Position numbers and translations under genes: made by a program. 64,000 nt of DNA from an uncultured Pelagibacteraceae bacterium. GTDB lineage: Bacteria; Pseudomonadota; Alphaproteobacteria; Pelagibacterales; Pelagibacteraceae. The notes below the pieces were generated by a model. It worked only from the letters and a program-made list of their open reading frames with translations, was not told where the DNA came from and did not search any database. The stretch lies in assembly GCA_902573235.1 (NCBI GenBank), contig CACGIZ010000001.1, positions 119,399-183,398 of the forward strand, read 5' to 3'. Positions 10,330-21,129 of this stretch are shown piece after piece. How positions within the stretch are numbered: the first letter of the stretch is position 1; every line of letters begins with the position of its first letter.

Positions 10330-11044
10330 TCTCCTTCAACCACTTGTTAGTTTCCTTCAAGCCGCCGAATGTATAAATGTGGAAGAAATCAGTATGCGAT
10401 TTAACTTTCCCAATTAAATCATTAGGGTCTTTAGGTCTCAATAAATCTAATGCCTTAGTAAAATTAGATTTAAGAAAATTAAGGGAATTTTTTGCTCCAA
10501 CAATATTAGCAAATTTAATTAAGCTTGATATTTTTAGAGGCCCAGTAATTCCCACATGCACTGGCACGCTTTGTTTAGATATAAAATCTATAATAGGCTG
10601 AGGATCTAATAACCATTGAGTTACTATATAATCAGCATAAGGCTTTTTGTCTATCATAGCTTTTTCTAAATCTGAATCGGATATATCAGGACTCCCCTCT
10701 GGGTGTCCAGCAATTCCTATTGTCATCTTCTCAAAATAACCAGTCTCTAAAAGTTGAAACGAGCTATCAAATTTTCCTAAAGGTTCACGTCCCCCTCCAA
10801 TTATTAAAGCTTGTTTAACACCTCCATCTTTACATCTTGAAACATAATCTTTTACCTGCTTTTCATCATGCATAGATCTTGCAGGAAAATGAGGAACTGG
10901 ATTAAAACCTTTTTTGACTAACTCAACCGCTTGTTGAGCAGTTTCTTTATAATCTCCACCAGGCAGCATGGTAATGTAAACATCTTTTACAGGGGGGACT
11001 GTTGATAAATCCGTTTGAGGGCCTATTTCAAGAGAAAATTTCAT
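10316..11044 (-). CDS. short methylenetetrahydrofolate reductase (MetF)-like protein
   Basis: KFSLEIGP start, PHFPARSM, ALIIGGGREPLGKF, YADYIVTQWLLDPQPIIDFI, VHVGITGP. Confidence 0.8.
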   Translation of the reverse strand: MKFSLEIGPQTDLSTVPPVKDVYITMLPGGDYKETAQQAVELVKKGFNPVPHFPARSMHDEKQVKDYVSRCKDGGVKQALIIGGGREPLGKFDSSFQLLETGYFEKMTIGIAGHPEGSPDISDSDLEKAMIDKKPYADYIVTQWLLDPQPIIDFISKQSVPVHVGITGPLKISSLIKFANIVGAKNSLNFLKSNFTKALDLLRPKDPNDLIGKVKSHTDFFHIYTFGGLKETNKWLKENGYV

Positions 11045-11090
11045 TATAAGATCTTTATATTTTTTGAAAAAGGTGTCAATTTAATATCAA

Positions 11091-11498
11091 ATGAAAATAA
11101 TTTTAATAATGGGATTGCCAGGATCAGGAAAAACCACTTTATCTAATGAGCTTGCTCCAATGCTTAATGCAAAAAGATTAAACGCTGATGAAGTGAGAAA
11201 AGAAGCAAATGATTGGGATTTTTCTGAAGAAGGACGAAAAAGACAAGCAAAGAGAATGGCTGAATTTGCATTAAAAATGAAGGAAGATGGAAGTTACGTT
11301 GTTGCAGACTTTATTTGCCCTACACCTGAAGCAAGAAGTCTATTTCCAGCTGATTTTATAATTTGGGTTGATACTATTAAAGAGGGAAGATTTGACGATA
11401 CTAATAAAATGTTTGTTAAACCCGACAAGTATGACTTTCATGTAACAACTCAAGATGCTAAAAATTGGGCACCAAAAATATTAAAGGCGATTAGATAA
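11091..11498 (+). CDS. adenylylsulfate kinase-like P-loop kinase
   Basis: Walker A GLPGSGKTTLS; APS-kinase-like LNADEVRKE...GRKRQAKRMAEFALKM. Confidence 0.75.
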   Translation: MKIILIMGLPGSGKTTLSNELAPMLNAKRLNADEVRKEANDWDFSEEGRKRQAKRMAEFALKMKEDGSYVVADFICPTPEARSLFPADFIIWVDTIKEGRFDDTNKMFVKPDKYDFHVTTQDAKNWAPKILKAIR

Positions 11499-11872
11499 TG
11501 ACTTACAAGTGGGACAACAAAAAACCAACTGCCCAAATGTTAGGAAGATGGCAACCATTTCACGACGGTCATTATACTTTATTTAAAGAAATAGTAAAAA
11601 AAACGGGTCAAGTTTGTATTCAAATTAGAGATGTTCAAGGTGTAGATGATAACCCTTTTGATTTCGAAACAGTAAAAAAAAATATTGAAGAAAGGTTAAA
11701 TCCAGAATTTGAAGGAAGATTTAAAATCATGTTGGTACCAAATGTTACAAATATTTGCTACGGTAGGGGTGTTGGTTATAAAATTGAAGAAATTGTATTA
11801 CCTGAGGAAATTCAAAAAATTTCAGCTACTAAAATTAGAGCTAAAATGAGGGAAGAAGGGAAGCTTAAATAG
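11498..11872 (+). CDS. nucleotidyltransferase (cytidylyltransferase/adenylyltransferase fold)
   Basis: GRWQPFHDGHYTLF HxGH motif and ISATKIR motif. Confidence 0.8.
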   Translation: MTYKWDNKKPTAQMLGRWQPFHDGHYTLFKEIVKKTGQVCIQIRDVQGVDDNPFDFETVKKNIEERLNPEFEGRFKIMLVPNVTNICYGRGVGYKIEEIVLPEEIQKISATKIRAKMREEGKLK

Positions 11873-11880
11873 AATTTTTA

Positions 11881-12654
11881 ATGAACATAAAAGTTAAAAA
11901 TTTAACTGGTGGAATAGCTATTGTTACAATAAATGAGCCAAAAACATATAATTCACTTTCATTTCAAAATCTTAATAGTCTAATTAAAGTTTTTCGAAGA
12001 CTAGATAAAGATAAAAAAACAAAAGTAATCATTTTAGAGGGAGCAGGTAAAGGTTTTAGTGCAGGTCATAATTTGAAAGAAGTGAAAAGTCTAAAAGGAA
12101 AAAATAGATATCAAAAATTATTTAATCTTTGTTCAAAACTAATGATGCAAATAGTTGAGGGAAGAAAACCTGTCATTGCTAAAGTTCACGGTGCAGCTTA
12201 TGCAGCTGGATGTCAATTAGTTGCTAGCTGTGATTTAGCTTATAGTTCTAATGATGCTTTATTTGCAACTCCAGGTGTAAATATTGGATTATTCTGCAGC
12301 ACACCAATGGTTGCAGTTAGTAGAAAAATAAATAGAAAACCGATGATGAAAATGTTGCTAACAGGTGAGCCAATTAAAGCAAATTACGCAAAAGAAATTG
12401 GATTAATAAATGATTTTTTTTCCAAGCCTAAATTAAATTATGAAGTATTTAAAATTGCAAAAAAAATTGCATCTAAATCAAATCTTACAATTAAAATTGG
12501 GAAACAAGCTTTTTACAAACAATTAGAAATGCCATTAAGAAAAGCATATTCATATACCAGTAAAATGATGACTCTCAATATGATGGCTATGGATGCTAAA
12601 GAGGGTATTTCAGCTTTTTTAGAAAAAAGAAAACCCAAATGGAAAAATAGATAA
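11881..12654 (+). CDS. enoyl-CoA hydratase/isomerase family protein
   Basis: GAGKGFSAGHNLKE and HGAAYAAGCQLVASCDLAYSS crotonase motifs. Confidence 0.9.
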   Translation: MNIKVKNLTGGIAIVTINEPKTYNSLSFQNLNSLIKVFRRLDKDKKTKVIILEGAGKGFSAGHNLKEVKSLKGKNRYQKLFNLCSKLMMQIVEGRKPVIAKVHGAAYAAGCQLVASCDLAYSSNDALFATPGVNIGLFCSTPMVAVSRKINRKPMMKMLLTGEPIKANYAKEIGLINDFFSKPKLNYEVFKIAKKIASKSNLTIKIGKQAFYKQLEMPLRKAYSYTSKMMTLNMMAMDAKEGISAFLEKRKPKWKNR

Positions 12655-12836
12655 TGAATAAAAATATTTTACTTATAGTTTTTATGATAATTGGAATAAT
12701 CATAATATACAACTTTAGAGGCCATAACCAAAATAAAGCGATAGAAGCCTGTATTGCAGGAAGTAAAAAATTAGAACAACCTATGACTATTGAGGAAGCA
12801 AAAAACTTTTGTAAAGATAAAATTCAAAAAAAATAA
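12654..12836 (+). CDS. small membrane-anchored hypothetical protein
   Basis: 60-aa ORF with N-terminal TM, overlapping neighbours by the stop/start bases. Confidence 0.6.
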   Translation: MNKNILLIVFMIIGIIIIYNFRGHNQNKAIEACIAGSKKLEQPMTIEEAKNFCKDKIQKK

Positions 12837-13270
12837 TGAGTAGCATAAAAGAAATTCTCACAAAATATAAAAAGATTGCAATGGTTGGAGTGAGTAATGA
12901 CCCAACAAAAGCATCTACTATTGTCATGAAATATATGCAGAAATATGGATTTAAAGTTTATCCAATCAACCCTAAAGCCCAAGGTCAAAAAATTTTGGGT
13001 GAGGAAGTACGTGGTAAGATTACTGATATTAAAGATTCAATTGACATAGTAAACGTCTTTAGACCCTCTAAAGAAGTTTTAGATATCGCTCATGATACAG
13101 TCAATATTAAAGCAAAAGTTTTGTGGTTACAGCTTGGAATAAGAAATGAAGAGGCAAAAAAACTAGTTGAGGAAAAAAAAATTGAATATATTGAAAACAA
13201 ATGTACTAAAATGGAATATCAAAAACATTTCTTGAGAGTACGACAAGCTTTTCCTGTTCTTCAAGATTAA
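12836..13270 (+). CDS. CoA-binding domain protein (YccU-like)
   Basis: IAMVGVSNDPTKAS...GFKVYPINPKAQGQKILGE. Confidence 0.9.
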   Translation: MSSIKEILTKYKKIAMVGVSNDPTKASTIVMKYMQKYGFKVYPINPKAQGQKILGEEVRGKITDIKDSIDIVNVFRPSKEVLDIAHDTVNIKAKVLWLQLGIRNEEAKKLVEEKKIEYIENKCTKMEYQKHFLRVRQAFPVLQD

Positions 13271-13840
13271 ATGAAAAAAATTTTTATTATTTATGGACAC
13301 TATAATGATAAATCTTTTAATGCCTCAATAAGAGATACCTTTATAGAAACAGTAAATAACAATGGTCACTCAACAGATGTTGTTGATCTATATAAGGAAA
13401 AATTTAATCCAGTTTATTCAGGAGAGGAACCCAGTGAAGATGTATTAGATCATAGGAAAAGAATAGAAGACTCTGACGTTATAGTTTTAATTGCCCCAAT
13501 ATGGAATTTTAGAATGCCAGCTATCGTTGAAGGATGGATAGACAAAGTCCTCGCACCTCCCTGGGCCTTTAGATTTAAAAAACTATTTGGAAATTACGGA
13601 TATCCGTTAGGGAATTTAAAAGGAAAAAAAGCAGTTGTATTTTGTACTTACGGATCTCCACAATTTGCTGTCAGAACTTTTTTTCTAAATATGCCTACAA
13701 AAAGACTTAGACGAGGAGTATTTAATATATGCGGCATAACGGATGTTATATATCGTAGATACTTTGCTGTACCTTTTGTTAGCGATAAAAAAAGAAAAAA
13801 ATTTTTAGAAGATGTTAAAAAAACTGCAAATAATATTTAG
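13271..13840 (+). CDS. flavodoxin-like NAD(P)H dehydrogenase (quinone)
   Basis: APIWNFRMPAIVEGWIDKVLAPPWAFRF NQO-family motif. Confidence 0.88.
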   Translation: MKKIFIIYGHYNDKSFNASIRDTFIETVNNNGHSTDVVDLYKEKFNPVYSGEEPSEDVLDHRKRIEDSDVIVLIAPIWNFRMPAIVEGWIDKVLAPPWAFRFKKLFGNYGYPLGNLKGKKAVVFCTYGSPQFAVRTFFLNMPTKRLRRGVFNICGITDVIYRRYFAVPFVSDKKRKKFLEDVKKTANNI

Positions 13841-14285
13841 TATTTTATTCTTTTTTTTTGTTTCAGTTCCAATCTCTAAAGCAGAATTGTTAAAACCTAA
13901 TAGCAATATCAAACCAGATAAAGTGATCGAAATACAACTATCAGGACTTCAAAATAATGATCTTGTTTATAAAGATAGTGGAATTGAGCAAACTTGGAAT
14001 TTCGCTCATCCAAGTAATAAGAAAGTTACTGGCCCATTAGATAAGTTTAAAAGAATGATAAAAGGAGATTCTTATCAAATGATGATTAACCACTTAAGCC
14101 ATACGATAACAAAGCTTGGAAGTGGTGAAAATTGGGCACAATTTGAAGTAATACTTTTAGATAAAGATAAAATCTATCATAAATTTAATTGGCAAGTTGA
14201 GAAGTATGAAACAGATGGCCCCTTGAAAGATTGTTGGCTAACAACAATGGTATCAAGTCCAATCCCGTTAGGAAGCTCAATATGA
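13812..14285 (+). CDS. secreted hypothetical protein (DUF4864-like)
   Basis: Signal peptide; IEQTWNFAHPSNKKVTGPLDKFKRMI. Confidence 0.6.
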   Translation: MLKKLQIIFSILFFFFVSVPISKAELLKPNSNIKPDKVIEIQLSGLQNNDLVYKDSGIEQTWNFAHPSNKKVTGPLDKFKRMIKGDSYQMMINHLSHTITKLGSGENWAQFEVILLDKDKIYHKFNWQVEKYETDGPLKDCWLTTMVSSPIPLGSSI

Positions 14286-14338
14286 TCAAAATGACAATTT
14301 TGTTTCGTTATGAATAAAAATTTAGTAGGAATCGCTTA

Positions 14339-16771
14339 ATGAAATCAAAAACAAAAGTTGTAGTTGTTGGAGGTGGTGTAGTAGGCGTAAGTGCTCTATA
14401 TCATTTAGCAAAAAAAGGTTGGTCAGATGTTATTTTAGTCGAGCGAAAAGAACTTACATCTGGATCTACTTGGCATGCAGCTGGACTTTTGCCATTATTT
14501 AATATGAGTTACTCTGTTGGACAATTACACAAGTATGCTGTTAATCTTTATAAAACATTGGAGGAAGAGACAGGAAAAAATGTCGGTTTTAGTGTTGTAT
14601 CAAATATTCGTTTAGCAAGTACAAAAGACAGAATGGATGAATATCATCAGTATGCAGGTGTTGCTAAAACTATTGGAGTAGATGTAAAATTTTTAACTCC
14701 ACAACAAGTAAAAGAAATTTGGCCTTTGTGTCATACAGATGACCTAGTTGGAGCAATCCAGCACCCAGAGGACGGATATATTCAACCTGCAGACTTAACA
14801 CAAGCACTAGCAACAGGTGCGAGAAATAGAGGTGCAGAAATATATAGAAATACAACAGTCTTAGCTATGAGACAAACTAAAGATGGATGGATAGTTGAGA
14901 CAGATAAAGGTTCAATAGAATGTGAACATGTAATTTCTTGTTCGGGAAATTTTGCAAGACAAACTGGTGAAATGGTTGGACTAGATATTCCAGTTATACC
15001 AGTTGAACATCAATACATTGTGACTGAACCGCATCCTGCAATTCAAAAAAGAAAAAAAGATGGCCTTCCTGAAATGGGGGTATTGAGAGATAGTGATAGT
15101 AGATGGTATATGAGAGAAGAGGCTGGTGGATTAATTTTGGGCCCATATGAAGATGGAGCACCAGCATGTTATGTTGAGGGACCATCAAAAAATTCTGAAT
15201 ATGAATTATTTCAAGAAGACTTAGACAGACTAGCACCACATATTGAGGGAGCAATACATCGTGTTCCAGCTTTTGGAGAAGTTGGAGTAAAAAAAGTTTA
15301 TAATGGAGCTATTTGTTATACACCAGATGGAAATCCAATTGTAGGACCAGCTTGGGGTTTAAAAAATTTTTGGATTAATGAAGGACATAGTTTTGGAATA
15401 ACGGCTGCAGGCGGTGCTGGTTGGCAGCTTGCAGAGTGGATTGTAGATGGAGAACCTACAATTGATATGCTCGGTGTAGAACCAAGACGATATGGAAATT
15501 ATGCTACTAAATCTTATTTAAAAGCAAAAAATGAAGAGGCTTACAGTCACGTTTTTATTGTTCATTACCCTGATGAGGAAAGACCGGCCGCAAGACCTCT
15601 AAGAACATCACCTTGTTATGAGAGAATGAAAGAACTTGGGGCTGTGTTTGGCCAAAAATTTGGATGGGAAAGACCTAACTTTTTTGCAACTGATGGAATG
15701 AAACAAAAAGATGACTGGTCATTTAGAAGATCAAAATGGTTTGATGCAATCAAAAAAGAGTGTGAAAATGTAAAAAAAAATGTTGGACTTTTAGATATGA
15801 CAGCATTTGCAAAGTGTAGAATTAAAGGACCTAAAGCAGAGGAGTTTTTAGATTATTTAGTTGCCAATAAACTTCCTAAAAAAATTGGAAGAATAAATTT
15901 ATGTCATGCGTTGAATACAAAAGGCGGTGTTCATTCGGAATTTACAATTATGAAAGAGGCAGAAAATAGCTATTATTTGGTTTCTGCGGGTGCAAATTTA
16001 CGACTGGATCATGATTGGATTCAAAAGTGGATGCCCTCAGATGGTTCAGTAATTTTTGAAGATCTAACAAATAGTACTGGAGTTCTTGTTGTGGCAGGTC
16101 CCAAAGCAAGAGAATTAATGAAAAAAGTTTCAACGGACGATTTTTCAAATGAAAATTTTAAATGGTTAACAGCTAAGAATATTAATGTAGGATATGCTCC
16201 AGTAAATGCAATGAGAGTGAATTTTGTTGGAGAACTAGGCTGGGAATTACATCATCCAATTGAATATCAAAATCATATTTTTGATAAATTGATGGAAGCC
16301 GGTAAAGATTTAGGTATCAAACCATTCGGAATTAGAGCAATGAACAGTTTAAGAGTTGAAAAATCTTACAAACTAGTAGGAACAGAGTTATCGATTGAAT
16401 ATTCACCATACGAGTCTGGTCTAGATAGGTTTATTCATCCAAATAAAGGAAATTTTATTGGTCTTGATGCATTAAACAAATGGAGAGAAAAAGGTTTTGA
16501 TAATAAATTAGTAACACTTGAAGTTCATAATACAACTGACTCAGATGTATTAGGAAACAATCCAATATATAAAGATGACAAAGTAGTTGGAAGAGCAACA
16601 GGTGGTGAGTATGGGTTTAGGTTAGACAAATCTATCGCATTAGCAATGGTTAAACCAGATTTAGCAAACGTTGGTGAAAAACTTAAAGTTGATATTCTTG
16701 GAAAGATGTACGAAGCTACAATCTTAAAGGAAAGTCCTTATGATGCTGAAAACAAATTATTGAGAGCTTAA
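14339..16771 (+). CDS. dimethylglycine/sarcosine dehydrogenase-type FAD oxidoreductase with GcvT C-terminal domain
   Basis: [45 protein letters not shown] and C-terminal aminomethyltransferase region. Confidence 0.9.
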   Translation: MKSKTKVVVVGGGVVGVSALYHLAKKGWSDVILVERKELTSGSTWHAAGLLPLFNMSYSVGQLHKYAVNLYKTLEEETGKNVGFSVVSNIRLASTKDRMDEYHQYAGVAKTIGVDVKFLTPQQVKEIWPLCHTDDLVGAIQHPEDGYIQPADLTQALATGARNRGAEIYRNTTVLAMRQTKDGWIVETDKGSIECEHVISCSGNFARQTGEMVGLDIPVIPVEHQYIVTEPHPAIQKRKKDGLPEMGVLRDSDSRWYMREEAGGLILGPYEDGAPACYVEGPSKNSEYELFQEDLDRLAPHIEGAIHRVPAFGEVGVKKVYNGAICYTPDGNPIVGPAWGLKNFWINEGHSFGITAAGGAGWQLAEWIVDGEPTIDMLGVEPRRYGNYATKSYLKAKNEEAYSHVFIVHYPDEERPAARPLRTSPCYERMKELGAVFGQKFGWERPNFFATDGMKQKDDWSFRRSKWFDAIKKECENVKKNVGLLDMTAFAKCRIKGPKAEEFLDYLVANKLPKKIGRINLCHALNTKGGVHSEFTIMKEAENSYYLVSAGANLRLDHDWIQKWMPSDGSVIFEDLTNSTGVLVVAGPKARELMKKVSTDDFSNENFKWLTAKNINVGYAPVNAMRVNFVGELGWELHHPIEYQNHIFDKLMEAGKDLGIKPFGIRAMNSLRVEKSYKLVGTELSIEYSPYESGLDRFIHPNKGNFIGLDALNKWREKGFDNKLVTLEVHNTTDSDVLGNNPIYKDDKVVGRATGGEYGFRLDKSIALAMVKPDLANVGEKLKVDILGKMYEATILKESPYDAENKLLRA

Positions 16772-17520
16772 TGAAAATCTTAGTCGCAGTAAAAAGAGTT
16801 ATTGATTACAACGTTCAAATAAGAGTCAAAGAGGACAATTCAGGTGTTGTGACTGATAATGTTAAAATGTCTACAAATCCACCAGACGATAATGCAATAG
16901 AAGAAGCGGTCAAAATTAAAGAGGCAGGAAAAGCAACAGAGGTTGTCGCTGTGAGTATTGGTGAGGAAAAAGCTCAAGAAACTGTAAGAAAGGCTTTAGC
17001 AGTTGGAGCAGATAGAGGAATTCTAGTAAAAGCAGATGGAATTTTAGAGCCTCTAGCAGTTTCAAAATTGTTACACAAAATTGTAGAAAAAGAAAAACCT
17101 GATTTAGTTTTTATGGGAAAACAAGCAATTGATGATGATTGCAATCAAACAGGTCAAATGTTAAGCGCACTGCTTAATTGGCCACAAGCAACTTTTGCAT
17201 CTAAAATTGAAATTAAGGATAAAAAATTAGAGGTCACAAGAGAGATAGATGAAGGGTTAGAGACGATTGAAATAAATGTTCCCGCTATTGTAACCTGTGA
17301 CTTGAGATTAAATGAGCCAAGATACGCCTCATTACCTAATATAATGAAAGCTAAGAAAAAACCTATTGAACAATTAAATGCGTCAGATTTAGGAGTGGAT
17401 ACATCTGCTAGAATCGAGCAAATTAAGGTTGAGGAACCACCAAAAAGAAAAGCAGGTATTAAAGTTTCTAGTGTGGCAGAGTTGGTACAAAAATTAAAGA
17501 ATGAAGCAAAGGTAATATAA
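16771..17520 (+). CDS. etfB: electron transfer flavoprotein beta subunit
   Basis: [20 protein letters not shown] ... [15 protein letters not shown]. Confidence 0.95.
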   Translation: MKILVAVKRVIDYNVQIRVKEDNSGVVTDNVKMSTNPPDDNAIEEAVKIKEAGKATEVVAVSIGEEKAQETVRKALAVGADRGILVKADGILEPLAVSKLLHKIVEKEKPDLVFMGKQAIDDDCNQTGQMLSALLNWPQATFASKIEIKDKKLEVTREIDEGLETIEINVPAIVTCDLRLNEPRYASLPNIMKAKKKPIEQLNASDLGVDTSARIEQIKVEEPPKRKAGIKVSSVAELVQKLKNEAKVI

Positions 17521-18474
17521 ATGGCAGTTTTATTAATTGCAGAACATAATAATCAAGAACTTAGGCCTTTTACACTAAACGCTGTAACTGCAGCATCGCA
17601 AATTGATAGCGATGTACATGCTGTAATTATCGGTCATAATTGTGAGAAAGCTGCAAAAGCATTATCAGAATTACCTTTAGTTAAAAAAGTAATAAGTATT
17701 GAAGCTCCACATTATGAAAATTTTGTTGCTGAAAACTTTGCACCTGCTGTTATTAAATTATCTAATGATTATTCTCATATAATTTGTTCAGCAAATACAT
17801 TTGGTAAGAATTTAATGCCAAGAATTGCTGCAGCTTTAGACACATCACAAATCAGTGATATTATAAAAGTTATTTCAGCTGATACATTTTTAAGACCAAT
17901 ATATGCTGGAAATGCTTTTGCAACTGTTAAAAGTAAAGATACAAAAAAGTGTGTTACTATAAGACCAACTTCTTTTGATCCATGTGAAAGCTCAGGTGGA
18001 TCTGCTCCAATTGAAAAATCTGAACCTAGTGAAGAATTTGGACATACTAAATTTATTAAAAGAGAGGAAATTAAATCAGATAGACCTGAACTTGGAACTG
18101 CAAGAGTTGTGATTTCAGGAGGAAGAGGAATGCAGAGTGGAGATAATTTTAAATTAATTACCTCTATAGCTGATAAGCTTAATGCTGCAATAGGCGCATC
18201 CAGAGCAGCTGTTGATGCTGGCTATATAAGTAATGATCATCAGGTTGGACAAACTGGTAAAGTTGTAGTGCCTGATCTATATATTGCAGTTGGTATTTCA
18301 GGAGCTATCCAACATTTAGCTGGAATGAAAGAAAGTAAGATTATTGTTGCGATTAACAAAGATGGAGAAGCACCAATTTTTAGTGTTGCAGATTATGGCC
18401 TTGAGGCTGATCTTTTTGAAGCTCTTCCACAATTCCTAGAAGAATTGAACAAATTAAACACTATACAAAAATAA
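17521..18474 (+). CDS. etfA: electron transfer flavoprotein alpha subunit
   Basis: [40 protein letters not shown]. Confidence 0.95.
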   Translation: MAVLLIAEHNNQELRPFTLNAVTAASQIDSDVHAVIIGHNCEKAAKALSELPLVKKVISIEAPHYENFVAENFAPAVIKLSNDYSHIICSANTFGKNLMPRIAAALDTSQISDIIKVISADTFLRPIYAGNAFATVKSKDTKKCVTIRPTSFDPCESSGGSAPIEKSEPSEEFGHTKFIKREEIKSDRPELGTARVVISGGRGMQSGDNFKLITSIADKLNAAIGASRAAVDAGYISNDHQVGQTGKVVVPDLYIAVGISGAIQHLAGMKESKIIVAINKDGEAPIFSVADYGLEADLFEALPQFLEELNKLNTIQK

Positions 18475-18497
18475 TAGAATCTGTAAAAAAATAGATT

Positions 18498-20117
18498 ATG
18501 TCCAGAGAGACGATGGAATATGATGTAGTTATAGTTGGTGGAGGTCCATCAGGTTTATCCACAGCAATAAAATTAAAACAACTTGATTCTAACTTGAATG
18601 TTTGTTTGTTAGAAAAAGCATCAGAGATAGGTGCACATATCTTAAGTGGGAATGTTTTTGAAACTAGAGCTTTAGATGAATTATTACCTAACTGGAAAGA
18701 CTTAAATTCACCAATTAAAACTAAAGTTACAAAAGAAAAATTTTTATTTTTAGGAAAAACAAAATCCTTGAGCTGGCCGACATGGTTATTGCCTTCTGTT
18801 CAACAAAATCATAAAAATTACATCATCAGTTTAGCCAATTTATGTAGATGGCTTGCTGAACAAGCAGAGTCTTTAGGTGTAGAGATTTTTCCTGGTTTTC
18901 CTGCTAGTGAAATATTATACAATGATGATGGATCCGTCAAAGGTGTAGCTACACAAGATATGGGAATTGATAAAAAGGGAAACAAAAAAGATAGTTATGA
19001 ACCTGGAATAGATCTTTTGGGTAAGGTCACGGTATTTGCTGAAGGCTGTAGAGGTCATTTAGGAAAAGAATTAATTAAAAAATTTGAATTAGACAAAGGT
19101 AAAGATCCTCAACAATACGGAATTGGTTTTAAGGAAATTTGGGAAATAGATGAAAAGAGTCATGAAGAGGGTTTAGTTATGCATACAGCTGGTTGGCCAT
19201 TAGATAATAACACTTATGGTGGAAGTTTTATGTATCATGCAGAAAATAAACAAGTTTACTTAGGTTATGTTATTGGTCTTGATTATAAGAATCCTCATTT
19301 ATCTCCATTTGATGAGTTTCAACGATTTAAAACTCACCCAACAATTAAAAAAATAATTGAAGGAGGAAAAAGGATTTCTTATGGAGCTAGAGCTTTAATT
19401 GAGGGAGGTTTTCAAAGTTTACCAAAAATGTTTATGCCAGGAGCATTATTAGTTGGTTGTGATGCTGGAACTTTAAATATGCCAAAAATAAAAGGCTCTC
19501 ATACTGCAATGAAAAGTGGAATTATTGCTGGTGAAACTATTTTTGAACATATTAAAGAAAATAAAGATTTATCAATTTATGAGGAAAAATTTAAAAAAAG
19601 TTGGTTATATGATGAGTTATATAGAGCAAGAAACGTTAAACCAAGTTTTAGTTGGGGTTTAATTTTAGGTATAATTTTCACAGGAATAGACCAAATATTA
19701 TTTAGAGGTAAGTTGCCAATCACTCTTAAACACAAACATGCAGATCATGAAACTTTAAAATTAGCTAGTGAAATGCCAAAAATAGATTATCCAAAACCAG
19801 ACAATATAATAACATTTGATAAAACAAGTTCTGTTTATCTTACTGGGACTAATCATGCTGATAACCAACCAGTTCATCTAAGACTTAAAGATCCTAATTT
19901 ACCCATTAATTATACTCTAGAAAAATTTGATGAACCTGCTCAAAGATATTGTCCAGCTGGAGTTTATGAAGTTCAGCAAGAAAACGGTTTAAATAAATTT
20001 GTGATTAATTCGCAAAATTGTATTCATTGTAAAACATGTGATATTAAGGAGCCCTCTCAAAATATCACCTGGGTAACTCCAGAAGGTGGTGGTGGGCCAA
20101 AATACGGAAATATGTAA
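18498..20117 (+). CDS. electron transfer flavoprotein-ubiquinone oxidoreductase
   Basis: N-terminal FAD motif and C-terminal CIHCKTCDIKEPSQNITWVTPEGGGGPKYGNM. Confidence 0.95.
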   Translation: MSRETMEYDVVIVGGGPSGLSTAIKLKQLDSNLNVCLLEKASEIGAHILSGNVFETRALDELLPNWKDLNSPIKTKVTKEKFLFLGKTKSLSWPTWLLPSVQQNHKNYIISLANLCRWLAEQAESLGVEIFPGFPASEILYNDDGSVKGVATQDMGIDKKGNKKDSYEPGIDLLGKVTVFAEGCRGHLGKELIKKFELDKGKDPQQYGIGFKEIWEIDEKSHEEGLVMHTAGWPLDNNTYGGSFMYHAENKQVYLGYVIGLDYKNPHLSPFDEFQRFKTHPTIKKIIEGGKRISYGARALIEGGFQSLPKMFMPGALLVGCDAGTLNMPKIKGSHTAMKSGIIAGETIFEHIKENKDLSIYEEKFKKSWLYDELYRARNVKPSFSWGLILGIIFTGIDQILFRGKLPITLKHKHADHETLKLASEMPKIDYPKPDNIITFDKTSSVYLTGTNHADNQPVHLRLKDPNLPINYTLEKFDEPAQRYCPAGVYEVQQENGLNKFVINSQNCIHCKTCDIKEPSQNITWVTPEGGGGPKYGNM

Positions 20118-20495
20118 TTAAGAAATATCTATTGCGTACTTTTTTAAAGTTTCAATAGGTAAAACTTTTAAAGTATTTTCATGTGTTCTTTTGAGAAAAA
20201 TTGGACATCCTTTGCCTGCTTCTACTGCCCTAGCATACCAACTAGCACAAACACACCATCCGTCACCATCTTTTAATCCTGGAAAACCGAATTCTGGATG
20301 TGGAGTAATTAAATCGTTACCAGCCTCTTTGCACCACTCTAAAAATTCTGTTGTAACTCTTGCACAAACAGTATGAAGACCATGATCATTTTCATCTGTA
20401 TTACAACAACCGTCTCTGTACCAACCTGTTAAAGGTTCTAGTGAACATTCTTCTAGTTTTTCTCCTAAAACATTAAGTTGAGGTCTTTTATTCAT
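20118..20495 (-). CDS. DUF2237 family protein
   Basis: NVLGEKLEECSLEPLTGWYRDGCCNTDENDHGLHTVCARVTTEFL. Confidence 0.85.
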   Translation of the reverse strand: MNKRPQLNVLGEKLEECSLEPLTGWYRDGCCNTDENDHGLHTVCARVTTEFLEWCKEAGNDLITPHPEFGFPGLKDGDGWCVCASWYARAVEAGKGCPIFLKRTHENTLKVLPIETLKKYAIDIS

Positions 20496-21127
20496 TAAAA
20501 TGTATCATAAATTGATTGATCAACAAAAGCATTGAATGAGATAGATCTTCTTTCTTCATCTGTATCTTTGAAGGGGTATACTGTATGCATCATATAATTT
20601 GGAAAAAAATAAAAATCGCCTACTTCGGGTCTAATTTGAAAAGTTGATTTAGATAGAAATTGTTTGGAACCATGAATTAAATTTAAAGTTCCTCCAGCAT
20701 AATGTTTTACTCCATCTTTCTCTTCTTGTACATATTTTCCAAATGTTTTTGGAACTTTTAAAAAACCTGCGCCTGAAACATGTCCTCCGTGCATATGAAC
20801 TGGATTATACTCATTTTGAAATTGTCTTACGATCCAGCTGTCTATCATTTTAAATTCTTTAATACTTTGATTAGTAGACATTTGTATCCACTGAAAAACT
20901 CCTTTAGATATTAAATCAAGCCAACCAACTCTTTGAGAAAATTCTTTTTCTAATTTAAATTCCTGTGTAACATCACCAGCTAAGTTTGCACCTGCGCTTA
21001 ATTCTTTTGATTTTTTCTTATCAAGTATTAAACCATCAACATAATCATTTAAAGCTTTAACCATTTCGTTAGGTATCTTAATTTTAGCTATAGTGGGTCC
21101 AAACGCTCTAATCAATTGAATTGACAT
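20495..21127 (-). CDS. 2OG-Fe(II) oxygenase family protein
   Basis: NPVHMHGGHVSGAGFLKVP ... GDFYFFPNYMMHTVYPF. Confidence 0.75.
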   Translation of the reverse strand: MSIQLIRAFGPTIAKIKIPNEMVKALNDYVDGLILDKKKSKELSAGANLAGDVTQEFKLEKEFSQRVGWLDLISKGVFQWIQMSTNQSIKEFKMIDSWIVRQFQNEYNPVHMHGGHVSGAGFLKVPKTFGKYVQEEKDGVKHYAGGTLNLIHGSKQFLSKSTFQIRPEVGDFYFFPNYMMHTVYPFKDTDEERRSISFNAFVDQSIYDTF

Positions 21128-21129
21128 AA

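Noticed and set aside
14670-15254. Minus-strand ORFs (14670-14855, 14994-15254) in the dimethylglycine dehydrogenase gene
   Set aside because: Fully internal and antisense to a clear enzyme; Leu/His-rich shadow products.
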